Assembly (NCBI RefSeq): GCF_004298475.1
Contig: NZ_SCRP01000017.1
Span: 1-64,000, forward strand
DNA: 64,000 bases
Direction: 5' to 3'
From: Paraburkholderia sp.
GTDB taxonomy: Bacteria; Pseudomonadota; Gammaproteobacteria; Burkholderiales; Burkholderiaceae
Part shown: in pieces, positions 28,083-38,114 of the stretch
How positions within the stretch are numbered: position 1 is the stretch's first letter
Layout of the letters: each line of letters begins with the position of its first letter
Notes under the pieces: model-generated
The model's input: only the letters and a program-made list of their open reading frames with translations
Told to the model about the DNA's origin: nothing
Database searches by the model: none
Translations under genes and position numbers: made by a program

Positions 28083-28796
28083 GTGAGCGTATCGACTCGA
28101 TGGATCGACATTCCGGCCGGTAACGACAGCTTCTGCGGCTTCCTCGCGCTGCCGAAAGGCGGCAAGGGCCCGGGCATCGTCATCGTGCAGGAAATCTTCG
28201 GCGTCAACGGCCATATTCGCGACGTCGTCGAGCAGTACGCGCTCGACGGTTTCGTTGCCATCGCACCGGATATTTTCTGGCGCACGCAGCCGCGCGTCGA
28301 ACTGGAATATGTGGGCGCGGACCGCGACAAGGGGATCGAGCTGCTGCAAAAGACCAATGCGGCACTCGCCGCGCAGGACATCGGCGCGGCGGCCACGGTG
28401 CTGCGCCAGATGCGCGAGTGCACCGGGAAGGTCGCGGCCATCGGCTACTGCTTCGGCGGCCGCCTCGCCTATCTGGCGGCGGCGAACGACACGCTCGACG
28501 CGGCGGTCTCCTACTACGGCGGCGGCATCCAGAACGCACTCGGCGTCGCCGACAAGGTGACCGTGCCGATCCAGTTCCACTACGCCGAACTCGACCACGC
28601 CATTCCGCCCGACGCGGTGGGCCAGGTGAAAGAGCGCTTCGCAGGCCGCGACAACGCCGAATTTCACCTGTACCCGAACGCCGAGCACGGCTTTAACTGC
28701 TCGGCGCGCGCGTCGTACAACCAGCACGCTTCGGCGCTCGCGCATGGCCGCACGCTGACGTTCCTCGCCGGGCATCTGCACGCCCACGGCGGCTGA
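28083..28796 (+). CDS. Dienelactone hydrolase family protein
   Basis: The 237-residue alpha/beta hydrolase has the dienelactone hydrolase triad: Cys123 in GYCFGG, Asp171 (AELDHAIP) and His202 (NAEHGFN), with Glu37 in VQEIFG ready to hold the Cys. Such enzymes open dienelactones in chlorocatechol degradation, but many homologues act on other esters. GTG 28083 follows AAGGAGAGCAAC. It may be read together with the amidase 120 bp downstream. Confidence 0.92.
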   Translation: MSVSTRWIDIPAGNDSFCGFLALPKGGKGPGIVIVQEIFGVNGHIRDVVEQYALDGFVAIAPDIFWRTQPRVELEYVGADRDKGIELLQKTNAALAAQDIGAAATVLRQMRECTGKVAAIGYCFGGRLAYLAAANDTLDAAVSYYGGGIQNALGVADKVTVPIQFHYAELDHAIPPDAVGQVKERFAGRDNAEFHLYPNAEHGFNCSARASYNQHASALAHGRTLTFLAGHLHAHGG

Positions 28797-28917
28797 CCGG
28801 CATCACAGGCGCCGGGTGACGGCTTCGGTTTCGGTTTCGCCGTCACGCTTACCGCCACAATCACCGTCAGCCAGGCGCTCACGCATCGCCCGTTCGCCAG
28901 TCACAGGAGGCCGCATC

Positions 28918-30459
28918 TTGCAGTCCGACTATCTGGAATATGACGCCATCGGCCTCGCCGAACTCGTCAAGCGCGGCGACGTGAGCGCGCGCGAACTGCT
29001 CGATACGGCGATTGCGCACGCAGAAGCGGCCAATCCCGCGATCAACGCGATCGTGCTCAAGGACTACGACGCGGCACGCCGCCGCGCAGCGCGGATCGAG
29101 GCGGGCGCGAACGGCATCGATGCGCTCGCCGACGGCCCGCTCGCCGGCGTGCCGTTCCTCGTGAAGGATCTCGGCGCGGCGGTGGCGGGACTGCGCATGA
29201 CGTTCGGCAGCCGACATTACCGCCACTACGTGCCCGCCGAGGACGCTCCGGTCGTCACGCGCTTTCGCGCGGCGGGCCTCAACATCTTCGGCAAGACGAG
29301 CGCCTCGGAACTGGGCCAGATGCCGTACACGGAGCCCGAACTCTTCGGCGCATGCCGCAACCCGTGGAGCCTCGACCACACGCCCGGCGGATCAAGCGGC
29401 GGCGCGGCGGCAGCGGTCGCCGCGGGCGTTGTCCCGCTCGCACACGCATCGGACGGCGGCGGCTCGATCCGCATTCCCGCGTCGTGCTGCGGCCTGTTCG
29501 GCCTGAAACCGTCACGCTCGCGCCAGCCGGCTTCGAACCTCGCTCCGCCACCGGGCGCGCTCGGTGTCGATCTGGCCATCTCGCGCAGCGTGCGCGACAG
29601 CGCGTTGACGCTCGACCTCATCGCGGGCGACCCCGCACTCGCACCCGGCGCGCCGGGCACGTTCCTCGCGGCGGTTCGCGAGCCGTTCGACCACGCGAAT
29701 CAACCCAGATTCGCACTCAACGTCGCGCTCATCACCGACCCGATGTTCGCCTTTTCGCTCACGCCCGAGGTACTTGCCGCCGTCGACGATGCGGCCGCGC
29801 TCGTCGCGTCGCTCGGCCATCGGGTGGAGCCGGTTGCGCTGCCGGTCGATTTCGCCGCCGCGCGCGACGCGTTTCTGATGCTGTGGTCAATCGTGGCGGA
29901 GCAGTCCGTGCTCAAGGCCGACGACGTGACCGGCACGACGCCGCGCCGCCAGGATTTCGAAGTGGCGACGTGGGCGATGGCGCATATCGGCCGCAAGTTC
30001 GGCGAGCGCAATCTGTCCAGCGCGCTCGACGTGCAGCAGCACATCACGGCGCAACTCGCCGATCTCATGACGCGCTACGACGTGATCCTCTGCGCGACGC
30101 TCGCGGCGGCGCCGGTAAAGATCGGCGAGCTTAAGCCGTCACAGACCGAGCGCCTGCAGATGCGCGCAGTCACGGCCATGCCGATGGAAGCGTTGATGCG
30201 AAAGTTGCTGATGGAGGCTTCGAACAAGGCGTTCGCCTGGGCGGGCTGTACCGAGTTGTTCAACCTGACGGGCCAGCCGTCGATGTCGGTGCCGCTGATG
30301 TGGAGCGCGCGTGGACTGCCGATAGGCGTGCAGTTCGCCGCGCGCGACGGCAACGATGCACTGCTGCTGCGCCTTGCGGCGCAGCTTGAGGCGGCGCGGC
30401 CGTGGTTTGGCCGGCGACCGCCTTTACTGCAGGCGCGTGGACCAATGCCCCGCGTCTGA
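28918..30459 (+). CDS. Amidase signature family enzyme
   Basis: The 513-residue protein has the amidase-signature triad: Lys83 (LVKDLG), the cis-Ser in GGSSGG at 157-162, and nucleophile Ser183 in DGGGSIRIPA. It hydrolyses carboxylic amides; the genomic position gives no hint of the substrate, and it is not next to gatB. I chose TTG 28918 since AGGAGG sits 7 bases upstream; the frame continues 34 codons further with a low-complexity Ser/Arg sequence unlike the family start. Confidence 0.92.
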   Translation: MQSDYLEYDAIGLAELVKRGDVSARELLDTAIAHAEAANPAINAIVLKDYDAARRRAARIEAGANGIDALADGPLAGVPFLVKDLGAAVAGLRMTFGSRHYRHYVPAEDAPVVTRFRAAGLNIFGKTSASELGQMPYTEPELFGACRNPWSLDHTPGGSSGGAAAAVAAGVVPLAHASDGGGSIRIPASCCGLFGLKPSRSRQPASNLAPPPGALGVDLAISRSVRDSALTLDLIAGDPALAPGAPGTFLAAVREPFDHANQPRFALNVALITDPMFAFSLTPEVLAAVDDAAALVASLGHRVEPVALPVDFAAARDAFLMLWSIVAEQSVLKADDVTGTTPRRQDFEVATWAMAHIGRKFGERNLSSALDVQQHITAQLADLMTRYDVILCATLAAAPVKIGELKPSQTERLQMRAVTAMPMEALMRKLLMEASNKAFAWAGCTELFNLTGQPSMSVPLMWSARGLPIGVQFAARDGNDALLLRLAAQLEAARPWFGRRPPLLQARGPMPRV

Positions 30460-30512
30460 TTGACGCATCCGTGCAGAGTTTGCGGGAGCGGTCGATCTAC
30501 GACAAACGGCGC

Positions 30513-30827
30513 TTAAGCCTTCTTGTTGTAGCCGTTGCACCAGCCCTTACCCGAAACCTGCTTGCCGCCGAACATCGGGCACGGGCCCCATGCGTCAGCG
30601 GCCTTGCCTTGGAACAGCGCGCAGTTGTCGCATTTCTCGCCTGCGACGTACTTGGCGAACTTCGCCTTGTCGACCTTGGTCGCGTCGATCTTGTAGCCCA
30701 GCGTCACGGCCATGGCGTCGGATTCGCTAACCTTCGTTGCGTCGGCAGCGAAAGCCTGCTTCGACAGCGCGACGGTCGTTGCAACACCAATGCTCGTGAT
30801 CAGGAAGCTGCGGCGGGACGATTTCAT
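30513..30827 (-). CDS. High-potential iron-sulfur protein (HiPIP)
   Basis: The 104-residue precursor has a Tat-like leader (SRRSFLITSIG... to AFAADA). The mature part carries four Cys ligands, Cys66, Cys69, Cys83 and Cys97 (CDNC, GPCPMF, GWCN), that hold a 4Fe-4S cluster. HiPIPs shuttle electrons in the periplasm. GGAG precedes ATG 30827. A leader of this type means export in folded form. Confidence 0.93.
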   Translation of the reverse strand: MKSSRRSFLITSIGVATTVALSKQAFAADATKVSESDAMAVTLGYKIDATKVDKAKFAKYVAGEKCDNCALFQGKAADAWGPCPMFGGKQVSGKGWCNGYNKKA

Positions 30828-31707
30828 GAAAGAGTCACTCCAATATCCAATATGTGGGGCAATACGCGGTTCTATGACAGCGCGGCGCAAGCATAACAAT
30901 GAAGTTCCGGATCGGATATAGAGGCGCTCTCCCGAGACAAGCAAACTGCGTAGATATTGACCGACAGGCACCCGCCTTTCCTGACTGTCATACCAACCTC
31001 AACTCCAGCAAACAACCGCGTAATTTGCCGTTCCACAAAGCAGTTCCTCATGGTCGCAAGGGCCATATCACAGTAAATGTCAGATAAATCGCAACCACTT
31101 CAACGAGGATCGCGATTTTTCCTCTTGCACATGAAACGCGCATACGTTTACACTCCGAAAGCTTTTTGAAAGGTGAGCGGCCACCTGAAAAATGGCCGGT
31201 GTGCACCGATGTGAAGCGGCCATATTGATAGAGGTTGGCGGCTTTTCCCCGACGGACGCGGACTCAAGAGCGGGTGATGGAAACGGCGCAATAACAAGAC
31301 GAAGGACGACGGTGTCACAGATGGCACCACGTCGCGCAAACGCTGCAGCTCAAACGTATCGCCAGTGACTGGCGAACACGCGCACCGCGCACGGCAACGA
31401 CACTGCGGTTAGCAAAGACACATATCGCTAACGCACGGACCTGGCAGGCATCAGGCAACGCAAACAGGCATCACGACATGATTGATCAGGATTGCGAATT
31501 GACAATCCGGCTAGCAACCGCGCATCGGCTAAACCAATTCAGAAGCGCCACATCGGAGCGGCACTTGAGCGAATACAGGGGGCTATCTGGGATATCAGAG
31601 TTTCAACTGCATTTAACAAAAAGTCTCGGGTTTTGTAGGTTTTATAGAAGTTTAGTTTTGTTTATCAATTTTCCCTCATACCATCAACACGATCTCGCAA
31701 TACAGAA
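30828..31707. other. Long AT-rich intergenic region before the adhesin gene
   Basis: About 880 bp contain no supported gene. A short piece (31174-31225) looks like an insertion-sequence end. The last 100 bp before ATG 31708 are AT-rich, with several TTTT and TTTAT stretches, which suits an H-NS-silenced adhesin promoter. No definite -35/-10 pair can be named. Confidence 0.45.
31174..31225. mobile_element. Possible IS21-type end remnant
   Basis: The pattern GCGGCCACCTGAAA followed by ATGGCCGGT and then GAAGCGGCCATATT resembles the repeated GGCCACCTGAAA...GGCCA motifs at the ends of some IS21-family elements. No transposase gene is left. Recognition is from memory and short, so it is tentative. 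Confidence 0.3.
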
Positions 31708-34314
31708 ATGAACAGGATTTACCACTCTATATTTAGTGAAGCATTGGGTTCCTGGATTGCCGTCCCGGAGCATGCTCGCGCACGCGGCAAAAAAACCGCC
31801 TCCACTGTCCTCCTTCCGGCCATTCTCGGTTTGTGTTGTTCGGGCGAGGCACTGGCTGGCGCCTTTGACGGCGGCACAATTGGTCCGGCTCTAACGTGCA
31901 ACACGCCGATAGCCTACGGCTCGGGTGCGATAGCAGGAGATGGGGCGGGTGCAGCCGTATGCGGGAATAACGCAGATCCCATCGCGATTGGAGCAAACGC
32001 GGCGGCGGCGGCTAATTTCGACACTGCAATTGGCACGGGTGCAACTGCAGGTGAGCGTGGAAAGAATGATCAGGCGAATACTGCAATTGGCTCGTACGCG
32101 AAGGCGACTGGCGGAGGTGTCGCCCTGGGTGTGAAAGCAAGCGCATCCGGAACGGGCAGCGTGGTGCTCGGAAACGGTTCATCCGATGACGGCGTAAACA
32201 ATGTCGTCTCGGTCGGATCGAGTAAAAACCAGCGCAAAATCGTCAATGTGGACGCCGGTACGCAAGCTACCGATGCCGTCAATGTGGGGCAGTTGAATTC
32301 ATTGTCCATGTCGACTTCGGCCAGCCTCTCGACGGCCAATAGCTCGATCGGCGTACTGACTTCCAGCTTGAGCTCGACCGGTAGTTCCCTCGCGACGCTG
32401 TCGACGTCAACTTTGAACAGCCTCTCGACGGCCAACAGCTCGATCGGCGTGCTGACTTCCAGCTTGAGCTCGACCGGTAGTTCCCTCACTGCGCTATCGA
32501 CGTCGACTTCGAACAGCCTCTCGACAGCCAACAGCTCGATCGGCGTACTGACTTCCAGCTTGAGCTCGACCGGTAGTTCCCTCGCTGCGCTATCGACGTC
32601 GACTTTCAACAGCCTCTCGACGGCCAACAGCTCGATCGGTGTGCTGACTTCCAGCTTGAGTTCGACCGATAGTTCCCTCGCGGTGCTGTCCACCTCGACC
32701 GCGACCGGCATGTTTTCGCTGTCCACGGGCATCCGCGATACCAAAGACCTGATCCTGTCGCTGTCCCTGTCGACCACGAACGCAATCAACGATGCGCAGA
32801 CGCGCTATCACAGCGTGAACGACAACGGCACGCCGCAGGACAACCACGACGGCAGCGGTGCAACCGGCATCCACTCCCTCGCGGTAGGCGTCAAAGCCAA
32901 AGCGGCAGGCACGAGCAGTGTCGCGGTCGGCGATGGCTCGAATGCCCAGTCGGACGGTGCGGTTGCCATCGGCCAGAACGCATCGGCGTCCGGCGGCCAG
33001 GCCGTATCGCTCGGCTCCGGCAACACGGCAAGCGGCAACGGCGCGGTCGCAATCGGCGACCCGAACGTCGCGACCGGTACCGGCGCCGTGGCGATCGGCG
33101 CGGACAGCACGGCAACCGGCACCGGCGCACTGGCGCTCGGCAACGCGAACCAGGCCACCCAGGACTACACGATCGCGCTCGGCAACCAGGCCGTCGCAAG
33201 CGCCATCGGCGCACAGGCCTACGGCTCGGGCGCCAACGCCACGGCGACCGACGCGCTCGCCTTCGGCACGAACGCGCAGGCCAACGTCGCGAACTCGATT
33301 GCGATGGGCGCAAATTCGACCACGGGCAACGCAGTCGCAGTGCCGACCATCACGATCGGCAACGCTTCGTATGCGGTCGCCGGCATCGCGCCGGTGGGCG
33401 TCTTCAGCGTCGGCGCAGCAGGGCTGGAACGCCAGATCACGAACGTTGCAGCCGGCCGTGTCTCGGGCACCAGCACGGACGCGATCAACGGCAGCCAGCT
33501 CAACGCGACGAACCAGGCTCTCAACAGCCTGTCGACATCGCTTGCGTCGAACATGTCGTCGCTGTCGACGAGTCTGGGCGACACGAAGAGCGACGTCTCC
33601 TCGCTGTCGACCGGCCTGAGCTCGGCGAACAACAACTTCGACTCGCTGTCGACAACGACCTCGGCTGGCCTCGACTCGCTGTCCACCGGCCTCGGCACGA
33701 CGAACAGCAACGTGGCCTCGCTGTCGACGGGCGTGGCGAACATCAACAACACGCTGAACTCGCTGTCGACGATCATCAACAACACGACGGTCGTCAACGC
33801 CAACGGCATCGCGGCCGACATGAACGGCACGACCAACGACAAGCCGACCGTCACGGCGGGCTCGAACTCGGTGGCGCTCGGCGCCAACTCCAACGACGGC
33901 GGCCGCTCGAATGTGGTGTCCGTCGGCAGTGCAGACCAGCAGCGCCAGATCGTCAACGTCGCGGACGGCACGGAGGCGACGGACGCCGTCAACGTCCGCC
34001 AGCTCACGGCAGCAACCGAAACGGCGAACCGGTACACCGACCAGCGGCTGGATTCCATGCAGGAAGGCGTGAATCACCTCGCGCGTACCGCGTACTCCGG
34101 CATTGCAATCGCCGGTGCGCTCGCGGGGATGCCACAGGTCGATCCGGGCAAGGTCGCATCGGCCAGTGTCGGCTTCGGCAACTACGGCGGCTATACGGCC
34201 GTTGCAATCGGCGGCAGCGTGCGAATTGCCCAGAACACCGTGGTCAAACTGGGCTTGGGCACGGTCAATGGCTCGCGCCTGATGGTCAACGGCGGCCTCG
34301 GGCATTCGTGGTAA
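31708..34314 (+). CDS. Trimeric autotransporter adhesin (YadA-like)
   Basis: The 868-residue protein begins with an extended signal peptide (MNRIYHSIFSEALGSW, ESPR type). It continues with a YadA head-like block (~70-165), a neck (QRKIVNVDAGTQATDAVNVGQL, ~171-195), four 32-residue Ser/Thr-rich stalk repeats (206-333) and a second head with alternating AVAIGxxAxA motifs (~390-545). A second neck (~573-600), another stalk, a third neck and the C-terminal YadA anchor (~790-868) follow. The anchor forms the trimeric beta-barrel. The protein is expected to mediate adhesion or autoaggregation. No partner gene is adjacent. Confidence 0.92.
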   Translation: MNRIYHSIFSEALGSWIAVPEHARARGKKTASTVLLPAILGLCCSGEALAGAFDGGTIGPALTCNTPIAYGSGAIAGDGAGAAVCGNNADPIAIGANAAAAANFDTAIGTGATAGERGKNDQANTAIGSYAKATGGGVALGVKASASGTGSVVLGNGSSDDGVNNVVSVGSSKNQRKIVNVDAGTQATDAVNVGQLNSLSMSTSASLSTANSSIGVLTSSLSSTGSSLATLSTSTLNSLSTANSSIGVLTSSLSSTGSSLTALSTSTSNSLSTANSSIGVLTSSLSSTGSSLAALSTSTFNSLSTANSSIGVLTSSLSSTDSSLAVLSTSTATGMFSLSTGIRDTKDLILSLSLSTTNAINDAQTRYHSVNDNGTPQDNHDGSGATGIHSLAVGVKAKAAGTSSVAVGDGSNAQSDGAVAIGQNASASGGQAVSLGSGNTASGNGAVAIGDPNVATGTGAVAIGADSTATGTGALALGNANQATQDYTIALGNQAVASAIGAQAYGSGANATATDALAFGTNAQANVANSIAMGANSTTGNAVAVPTITIGNASYAVAGIAPVGVFSVGAAGLERQITNVAAGRVSGTSTDAINGSQLNATNQALNSLSTSLASNMSSLSTSLGDTKSDVSSLSTGLSSANNNFDSLSTTTSAGLDSLSTGLGTTNSNVASLSTGVANINNTLNSLSTIINNTTVVNANGIAADMNGTTNDKPTVTAGSNSVALGANSNDGGRSNVVSVGSADQQRQIVNVADGTEATDAVNVRQLTAATETANRYTDQRLDSMQEGVNHLARTAYSGIAIAGALAGMPQVDPGKVASASVGFGNYGGYTAVAIGGSVRIAQNTVVKLGLGTVNGSRLMVNGGLGHSW
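32323..32706 (+). repeat. Four 96-bp tandem repeats inside the adhesin gene
   Basis: Copies begin at 32323, 32419, 32515 and 32611 with an exact 96-bp period and few substitutions. Each encodes 32 residues starting SLSTANSSIGVLTSSLSS. The period keeps the reading frame, so copy-number change would lengthen or shorten the stalk without breaking it. Confidence 0.9.
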
Positions 34315-34343
34315 GCACTTCGAGCTAAACCACACGCAACACA

Positions 34344-34367
34344 CCCCGCGAGCTGGGCCTCGCGGGG
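34344..34367. terminator. GC-rich hairpin between adhesin and FAD oxidoreductase genes
   Basis: CCCCGCGAG (34344-34352) and CTCGCGGGG (34359-34367) enclose CTGGGC. There is no T-run, but the position between convergent genes suggests termination. Confidence 0.6.
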
Positions 34368-34372
34368 TCCGC

Positions 34373-35479
34373 TCAGCGCGCGTCGGCCAGTTCGCACACG
34401 CGCTGGGCAATCGCCAGCGACGCCGTCAGCCCCGGCGATTCGATCCCGAACAGGTTCACGAGCCCGTGCACGCCGTGCGCGGCGGCGCCCTGGATCATGA
34501 AATCGGCGGCGGCTTCGCCCGGGCCCGAGAGCTTCGGCCGGATGCCGGCGTAAGCCGGTTGCAGCGCGCCGTCGGGCAAGGCGGGCCAGTAGTGGCGGAT
34601 TTGCGCGTAGAACGTATTGGCGCGTTGCGGATTGACGTTGTAGTCGATGGCATCGATCCACTCGACGTCTGGGCCGAAGCGCGCCTGGCCACCCATGTCG
34701 AGCGTGAGATGAACGCCCAGCCCGGCCTCGTTCGGCATCGGATAGATGAGGCGCGAAAACGGCACGCGCCCCGTTACGCCGAAGTAGTTGCCGCGCGCGA
34801 GATAGAGCGGCGGGATGTGGCGCGCGTCGAGGCCACGGATGCGCCGCGCCACGGCGGTCGCCTGCAGGCCGGCGCTGTTGATGACACAGGCCGCGCGCAC
34901 TTCGGCCGGCGACTCGCCGCCAACCCGGACGACGAAGCCATTCGGCGCCACATCGATCGACTCGACCGGCGACTGGAGCGCGATCACCGCGCCGTCGCGT
35001 TCGGCGTCGCCCTGTAACGCAAGCATGAGCTGATGGCTGTCGACGATGCCGGTTTGCGGCGAATAGACGGCCGCGATGCATTCGAGCGCCGGTTCGAGCG
35101 CGAGCGCCTCGCTGCCGCTGATGCGCGTGAGATCGAACACGCCGTTTTCCTTGCCGCGCGCCAGAATCGCTTCAAGCTGCGGGATCTGGTTGGTCGCCGT
35201 GGCGACGAGCAGCTTGCCGCAGCGCGCGTGTTCGACGTGGCGCGCCGCGCAGTACGCGTAGAGCATCTCGCGGCCACGCACGCAGAGCGTGGCTTTCAGC
35301 GAGCCGCGCGGGTAGTAGAGCCCGGCGTGAATGACCTCGCTGTTGCGCGAACTGGTGCCGGTGCCGATGGCGCTGGCGGCTTCCAGCACGATCACCTCGC
35401 GCCCGCGCGCCGCGAGCGCGCGCGCCACCGCCAGCCCGACGACGCCTGCGCCGATCACTACACAGTCGATCTGATCCAT
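34373..35479 (-). CDS. FAD-dependent oxidoreductase, LhgO/L-2-hydroxyglutarate oxidase-like
   Basis: The 368-residue protein begins with the Rossmann FAD motif [28 protein letters not shown] and has the DAO-family features [15 protein letters not shown] and [11 protein letters not shown], together with [16 protein letters not shown] near the end. The HAGLYYPxGSLKA segment is typical of the YgaF/LhgO group, which oxidises L-2-hydroxyglutarate. The substrate is inferred. GGAG precedes ATG 35479. Confidence 0.85.
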   Translation of the reverse strand: MDQIDCVVIGAGVVGLAVARALAARGREVIVLEAASAIGTGTSSRNSEVIHAGLYYPRGSLKATLCVRGREMLYAYCAARHVEHARCGKLLVATATNQIPQLEAILARGKENGVFDLTRISGSEALALEPALECIAAVYSPQTGIVDSHQLMLALQGDAERDGAVIALQSPVESIDVAPNGFVVRVGGESPAEVRAACVINSAGLQATAVARRIRGLDARHIPPLYLARGNYFGVTGRVPFSRLIYPMPNEAGLGVHLTLDMGGQARFGPDVEWIDAIDYNVNPQRANTFYAQIRHYWPALPDGALQPAYAGIRPKLSGPGEAAADFMIQGAAAHGVHGLVNLFGIESPGLTASLAIAQRVCELADAR

Positions 35480-35956
35480 GTCTCCACATCCGTCCCTGCG
35501 GCGCGGGCCGGGACTTCGGCCTGACGTCCGCGATCTGCTGAGTCCGGGTGACGGCGCGAGCCGCGCCGCCGCGATGCAGAAAATTGTACGCCGTGCCGCG
35601 GTGCAGCATCCGCAATGCCGTGCGGCTGTCCGGCGGGCAATGCGCGGCAACGCATGGACGCGTTAGCGCCTACGCCAGGCGGGTCAGCGGATGGCCGCGT
35701 CACCGTTGCATATAACGCAACAACGAGCAACATCGCGCCCCGAATCCATCCAATCAAGATGCATTCGTTGCCACTGCAACATCAATGGGCGCAAATGTCG
35801 CGGTTGAACCTCCGGCGCACATCCCCATCTCATATTGAACTGCGACGGTCCGGCATTTGCGAACCGGGTATAGGATCGAATGTCACGACCATCCTGCCAC
35901 GCAGCCAGGGTCACGCCGTCGCCGCCCGGACGGCGCGCGTGCACGGAGTCAACGAT

Positions 35957-36469
35957 ATGACGTTGTGGAAACACTGCCTCACCACCACGCTGTTCGCCGC
36001 AGCCGCCAGTACGGCCGCCTTGAGCGCGCATGCGCAGGATGCGGCGCAGCTCGTCGTGAAATGGACGCTGCAGGTGTTGCAGGACGGCCAGCCGGTCGAT
36101 GCGTTCGAGGGCACGACCACGGTCGGCCAGGCGCGCACGGACACCCACCATCATGTCGTCACCCACAACGTCGGCTGCAAGGATCACCCGGACGCCAGCA
36201 TCGACCTCCAGCGCACGCTGACCGTCTCCCCGCTGCAGGCGAATGCGAGCGAGACGATTCTCGCGATCGACGCCCAGGAAACGCTCGAATCCGCCCACCC
36301 GTCGCAAACGCCCGAAGGCTGCGCGCTGCCGCCGCAGCCGCGCCGGGTTGCCGCCAGCCATCCGGGGCTGCGCGTGCCGGCGGGCGAAACGGTGAACTGG
36401 CAGATCGTCGACCAGAATCCAGCGCTTGCGTACCGGATCAGCGCAAGCCTCGCGCCGCCGCCGCTCTGA
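35957..36469 (+). CDS. Exported protein of unknown function
   Basis: The 170-residue product has a clear signal peptide (LTTTLFAAAASTAALSAHAQ) and a ~145-residue mature part with beta-strand character (AAQLVVKWTLQVLQDGQPVDAFEGTTTVG) and two Cys in the mature part, in VGCKDHP and EGCALPP, which could form a disulfide. I do not recognise the family. GGAG stands 8 bases before ATG 35957. It is 31 bp upstream of the EEP-family gene and may be co-transcribed. Confidence 0.65.
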   Translation: MTLWKHCLTTTLFAAAASTAALSAHAQDAAQLVVKWTLQVLQDGQPVDAFEGTTTVGQARTDTHHHVVTHNVGCKDHPDASIDLQRTLTVSPLQANASETILAIDAQETLESAHPSQTPEGCALPPQPRRVAASHPGLRVPAGETVNWQIVDQNPALAYRISASLAPPPL

Positions 36470-36500
36470 GCCCCCCGGCGCATCACAGAACTACCCTCGT

Positions 36501-37298
36501 ATGAGAAATCCCGAAGAACCGCTGATAGACACTACACACAACCTCGATTTCGTCGCGGTGAGCTGGAACCTGCACAAGGGCCGCTCACCGCTCGGCTTCG
36601 AGGCCTGGCACGCCATGCGGCGCTGGGTGCAGTCCACCCACGCCGATGCCTGGTTCCTTCAGGAAGCCATGGCGCGGCGGCTGCCGCAGCCCGTGCTCGC
36701 TTCCACGTTCGGCGCGCCGCTCGGCGATCCGCTCGAAGACGTCTGGCATTGCCAGGCCACCGAGATCGCCCGCTCGCTCGAACTCCAGATCGCACTGGGC
36801 ACCAACGTGTTCAAGCCGTCCTGGCGGCACGGCAACGCCATTCTTTCGCCGCATCCGCTCGATCTCGGCGGACGTTGGGACATCTCCGCGCACCGGTTCG
36901 AGCGGCGCGGGCTGCTCGTGGCGCGGGCGAGCGTCGGCTCACGCTCGGTCACGCTGCTGTGCGCGCACCTTGCGCTCACGCGCAGCGCACGCCTGCGGCA
37001 AATGAACTGGATCGCGCACTGGATCGCGAAAGAAGCGCCGCAAGGACCGCTCGTGCTCGCGGGCGACTTCAACGACTGGCGCAACGACTCGGTGCCGATC
37101 TTCGCCGAACACGGCATGCACGAAGTGGCGACGCTGCTCGGCGAACCCGCGCGCACGTTCCCCGCGTTTTCACCGACGCTCGCGCTCGACAAGATGTTCG
37201 TGCGCGGCCTGCAGCCCGTCGAGCTGATCCGGCCCGCGCAGGAAACCGCGTGGCTTTCCGATCACCTGCCGTATATGGCGCGGCTGCGCCTGGAATGA
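36501..37298 (+). CDS. Endonuclease/exonuclease/phosphatase family protein
   Basis: The 265-residue protein carries EEP-superfamily motifs in order: SWNLHKGRS (Asn), FLQEAM (metal-binding Glu), a GNAILS strand, LLCAHLAL (His), LAGDFNDW (Asp-x-Asn) and LSDHLPYMA (Asp-His). All catalytic positions are present. Members cleave phosphodiesters in DNA, lipids or phosphoproteins; the substrate here is unknown. No signal peptide is visible. Confidence 0.88.
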   Translation: MRNPEEPLIDTTHNLDFVAVSWNLHKGRSPLGFEAWHAMRRWVQSTHADAWFLQEAMARRLPQPVLASTFGAPLGDPLEDVWHCQATEIARSLELQIALGTNVFKPSWRHGNAILSPHPLDLGGRWDISAHRFERRGLLVARASVGSRSVTLLCAHLALTRSARLRQMNWIAHWIAKEAPQGPLVLAGDFNDWRNDSVPIFAEHGMHEVATLLGEPARTFPAFSPTLALDKMFVRGLQPVELIRPAQETAWLSDHLPYMARLRLE

Positions 37299-37469
37299 CG
37301 CGATCCATGACGCCAGCCGATGCCGCTGGCGTCGCTCGACGCTGGCGTTTTACACGTGTCTCACCCCGCGTCTCGTCCCGCATTTCGCCACGCATTTCGC
37401 CCCGCAGTTTGCTCGCCTCGCGCTAACATGACGCGTTGCGCGCCGCGCGTCCTGCTGTCCGTCCGAGTC

Positions 37470-38114
37470 ATGCACTACATCACCACGCTGCTCCAGATCG
37501 CCGCAGTCTATTCGCTCGCGCTGATCAGCCCCGGCCCGAACTTCTTCATGGTCACGCAACTGTCGCTTGCCGGACGGCGCGGACTCGGCGTCGCATCGGC
37601 GTTCGGCGTGGGCGTGGGCTCCTCCCTCTGGGCCGCGCTCGCGATGCTCGGCTTCGCCACCGTGCTGCAGCGCATCGACTGGGTCTACAACGGCGTGCGC
37701 GTGGCAGGCGCGCTGTATCTCGTCTGGTTCGGCTTCAAGCTGTTGCGCTCGGGCGTGCGGCGCAGCGCCGCACCCGAGGTCAAAACCGTCGCCGAGCCGC
37801 TGCCGCCCGCCGGACGCCGCGAGTACTTCCGCACCTGGCGCGCCGGGCTCTTCACCTGCCTCACGAACCCGAAGTCGTGCGTGTTCTGGACGAGCGTGTT
37901 CGCCGCGATGTTTCCCTCGCACCCGCCGCTGTGGTTCTACGGCGTGGCGCTTGCGACCGTGGCGGCGATGTCGTTCGGCTGGCATTGCAGCATCGCGTTC
38001 CTGTTCGCCGACGACCGCACGCAGCGCGGCTACCGCCGCGTGCGCCGCCCGATCGATGCGTTCTGCGGCGCGGCGCTCGTCGGCCTCGGCCTGAAGCTCG
38101 CGGCCGACCGCTAG
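37470..38114 (+). CDS. LysE/RhtB-family amino-acid exporter
   Basis: The 214-residue membrane protein has six hydrophobic segments and the family signature SPGPNFFMVTQLSLAGRRGLGVASAFGVGVGS near the start, with NPKSCVFWTSVFAAMF in the middle. It exports an amino acid or similar metabolite. I chose ATG 37470; ATG 37428 would add 14 residues without improving the match. Confidence 0.92.
   Translation: MHYITTLLQIAAVYSLALISPGPNFFMVTQLSLAGRRGLGVASAFGVGVGSSLWAALAMLGFATVLQRIDWVYNGVRVAGALYLVWFGFKLLRSGVRRSAAPEVKTVAEPLPPAGRREYFRTWRAGLFTCLTNPKSCVFWTSVFAAMFPSHPPLWFYGVALATVAAMSFGWHCSIAFLFADDRTQRGYRRVRRPIDAFCGAALVGLGLKLAADR

Noticed and set aside
32590..34410. 606-codon minus-strand open frame opposite the adhesin
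   Set aside because: Its Arg/Val-rich repetitive product simply reflects the repetitive adhesin sequence read backwards.
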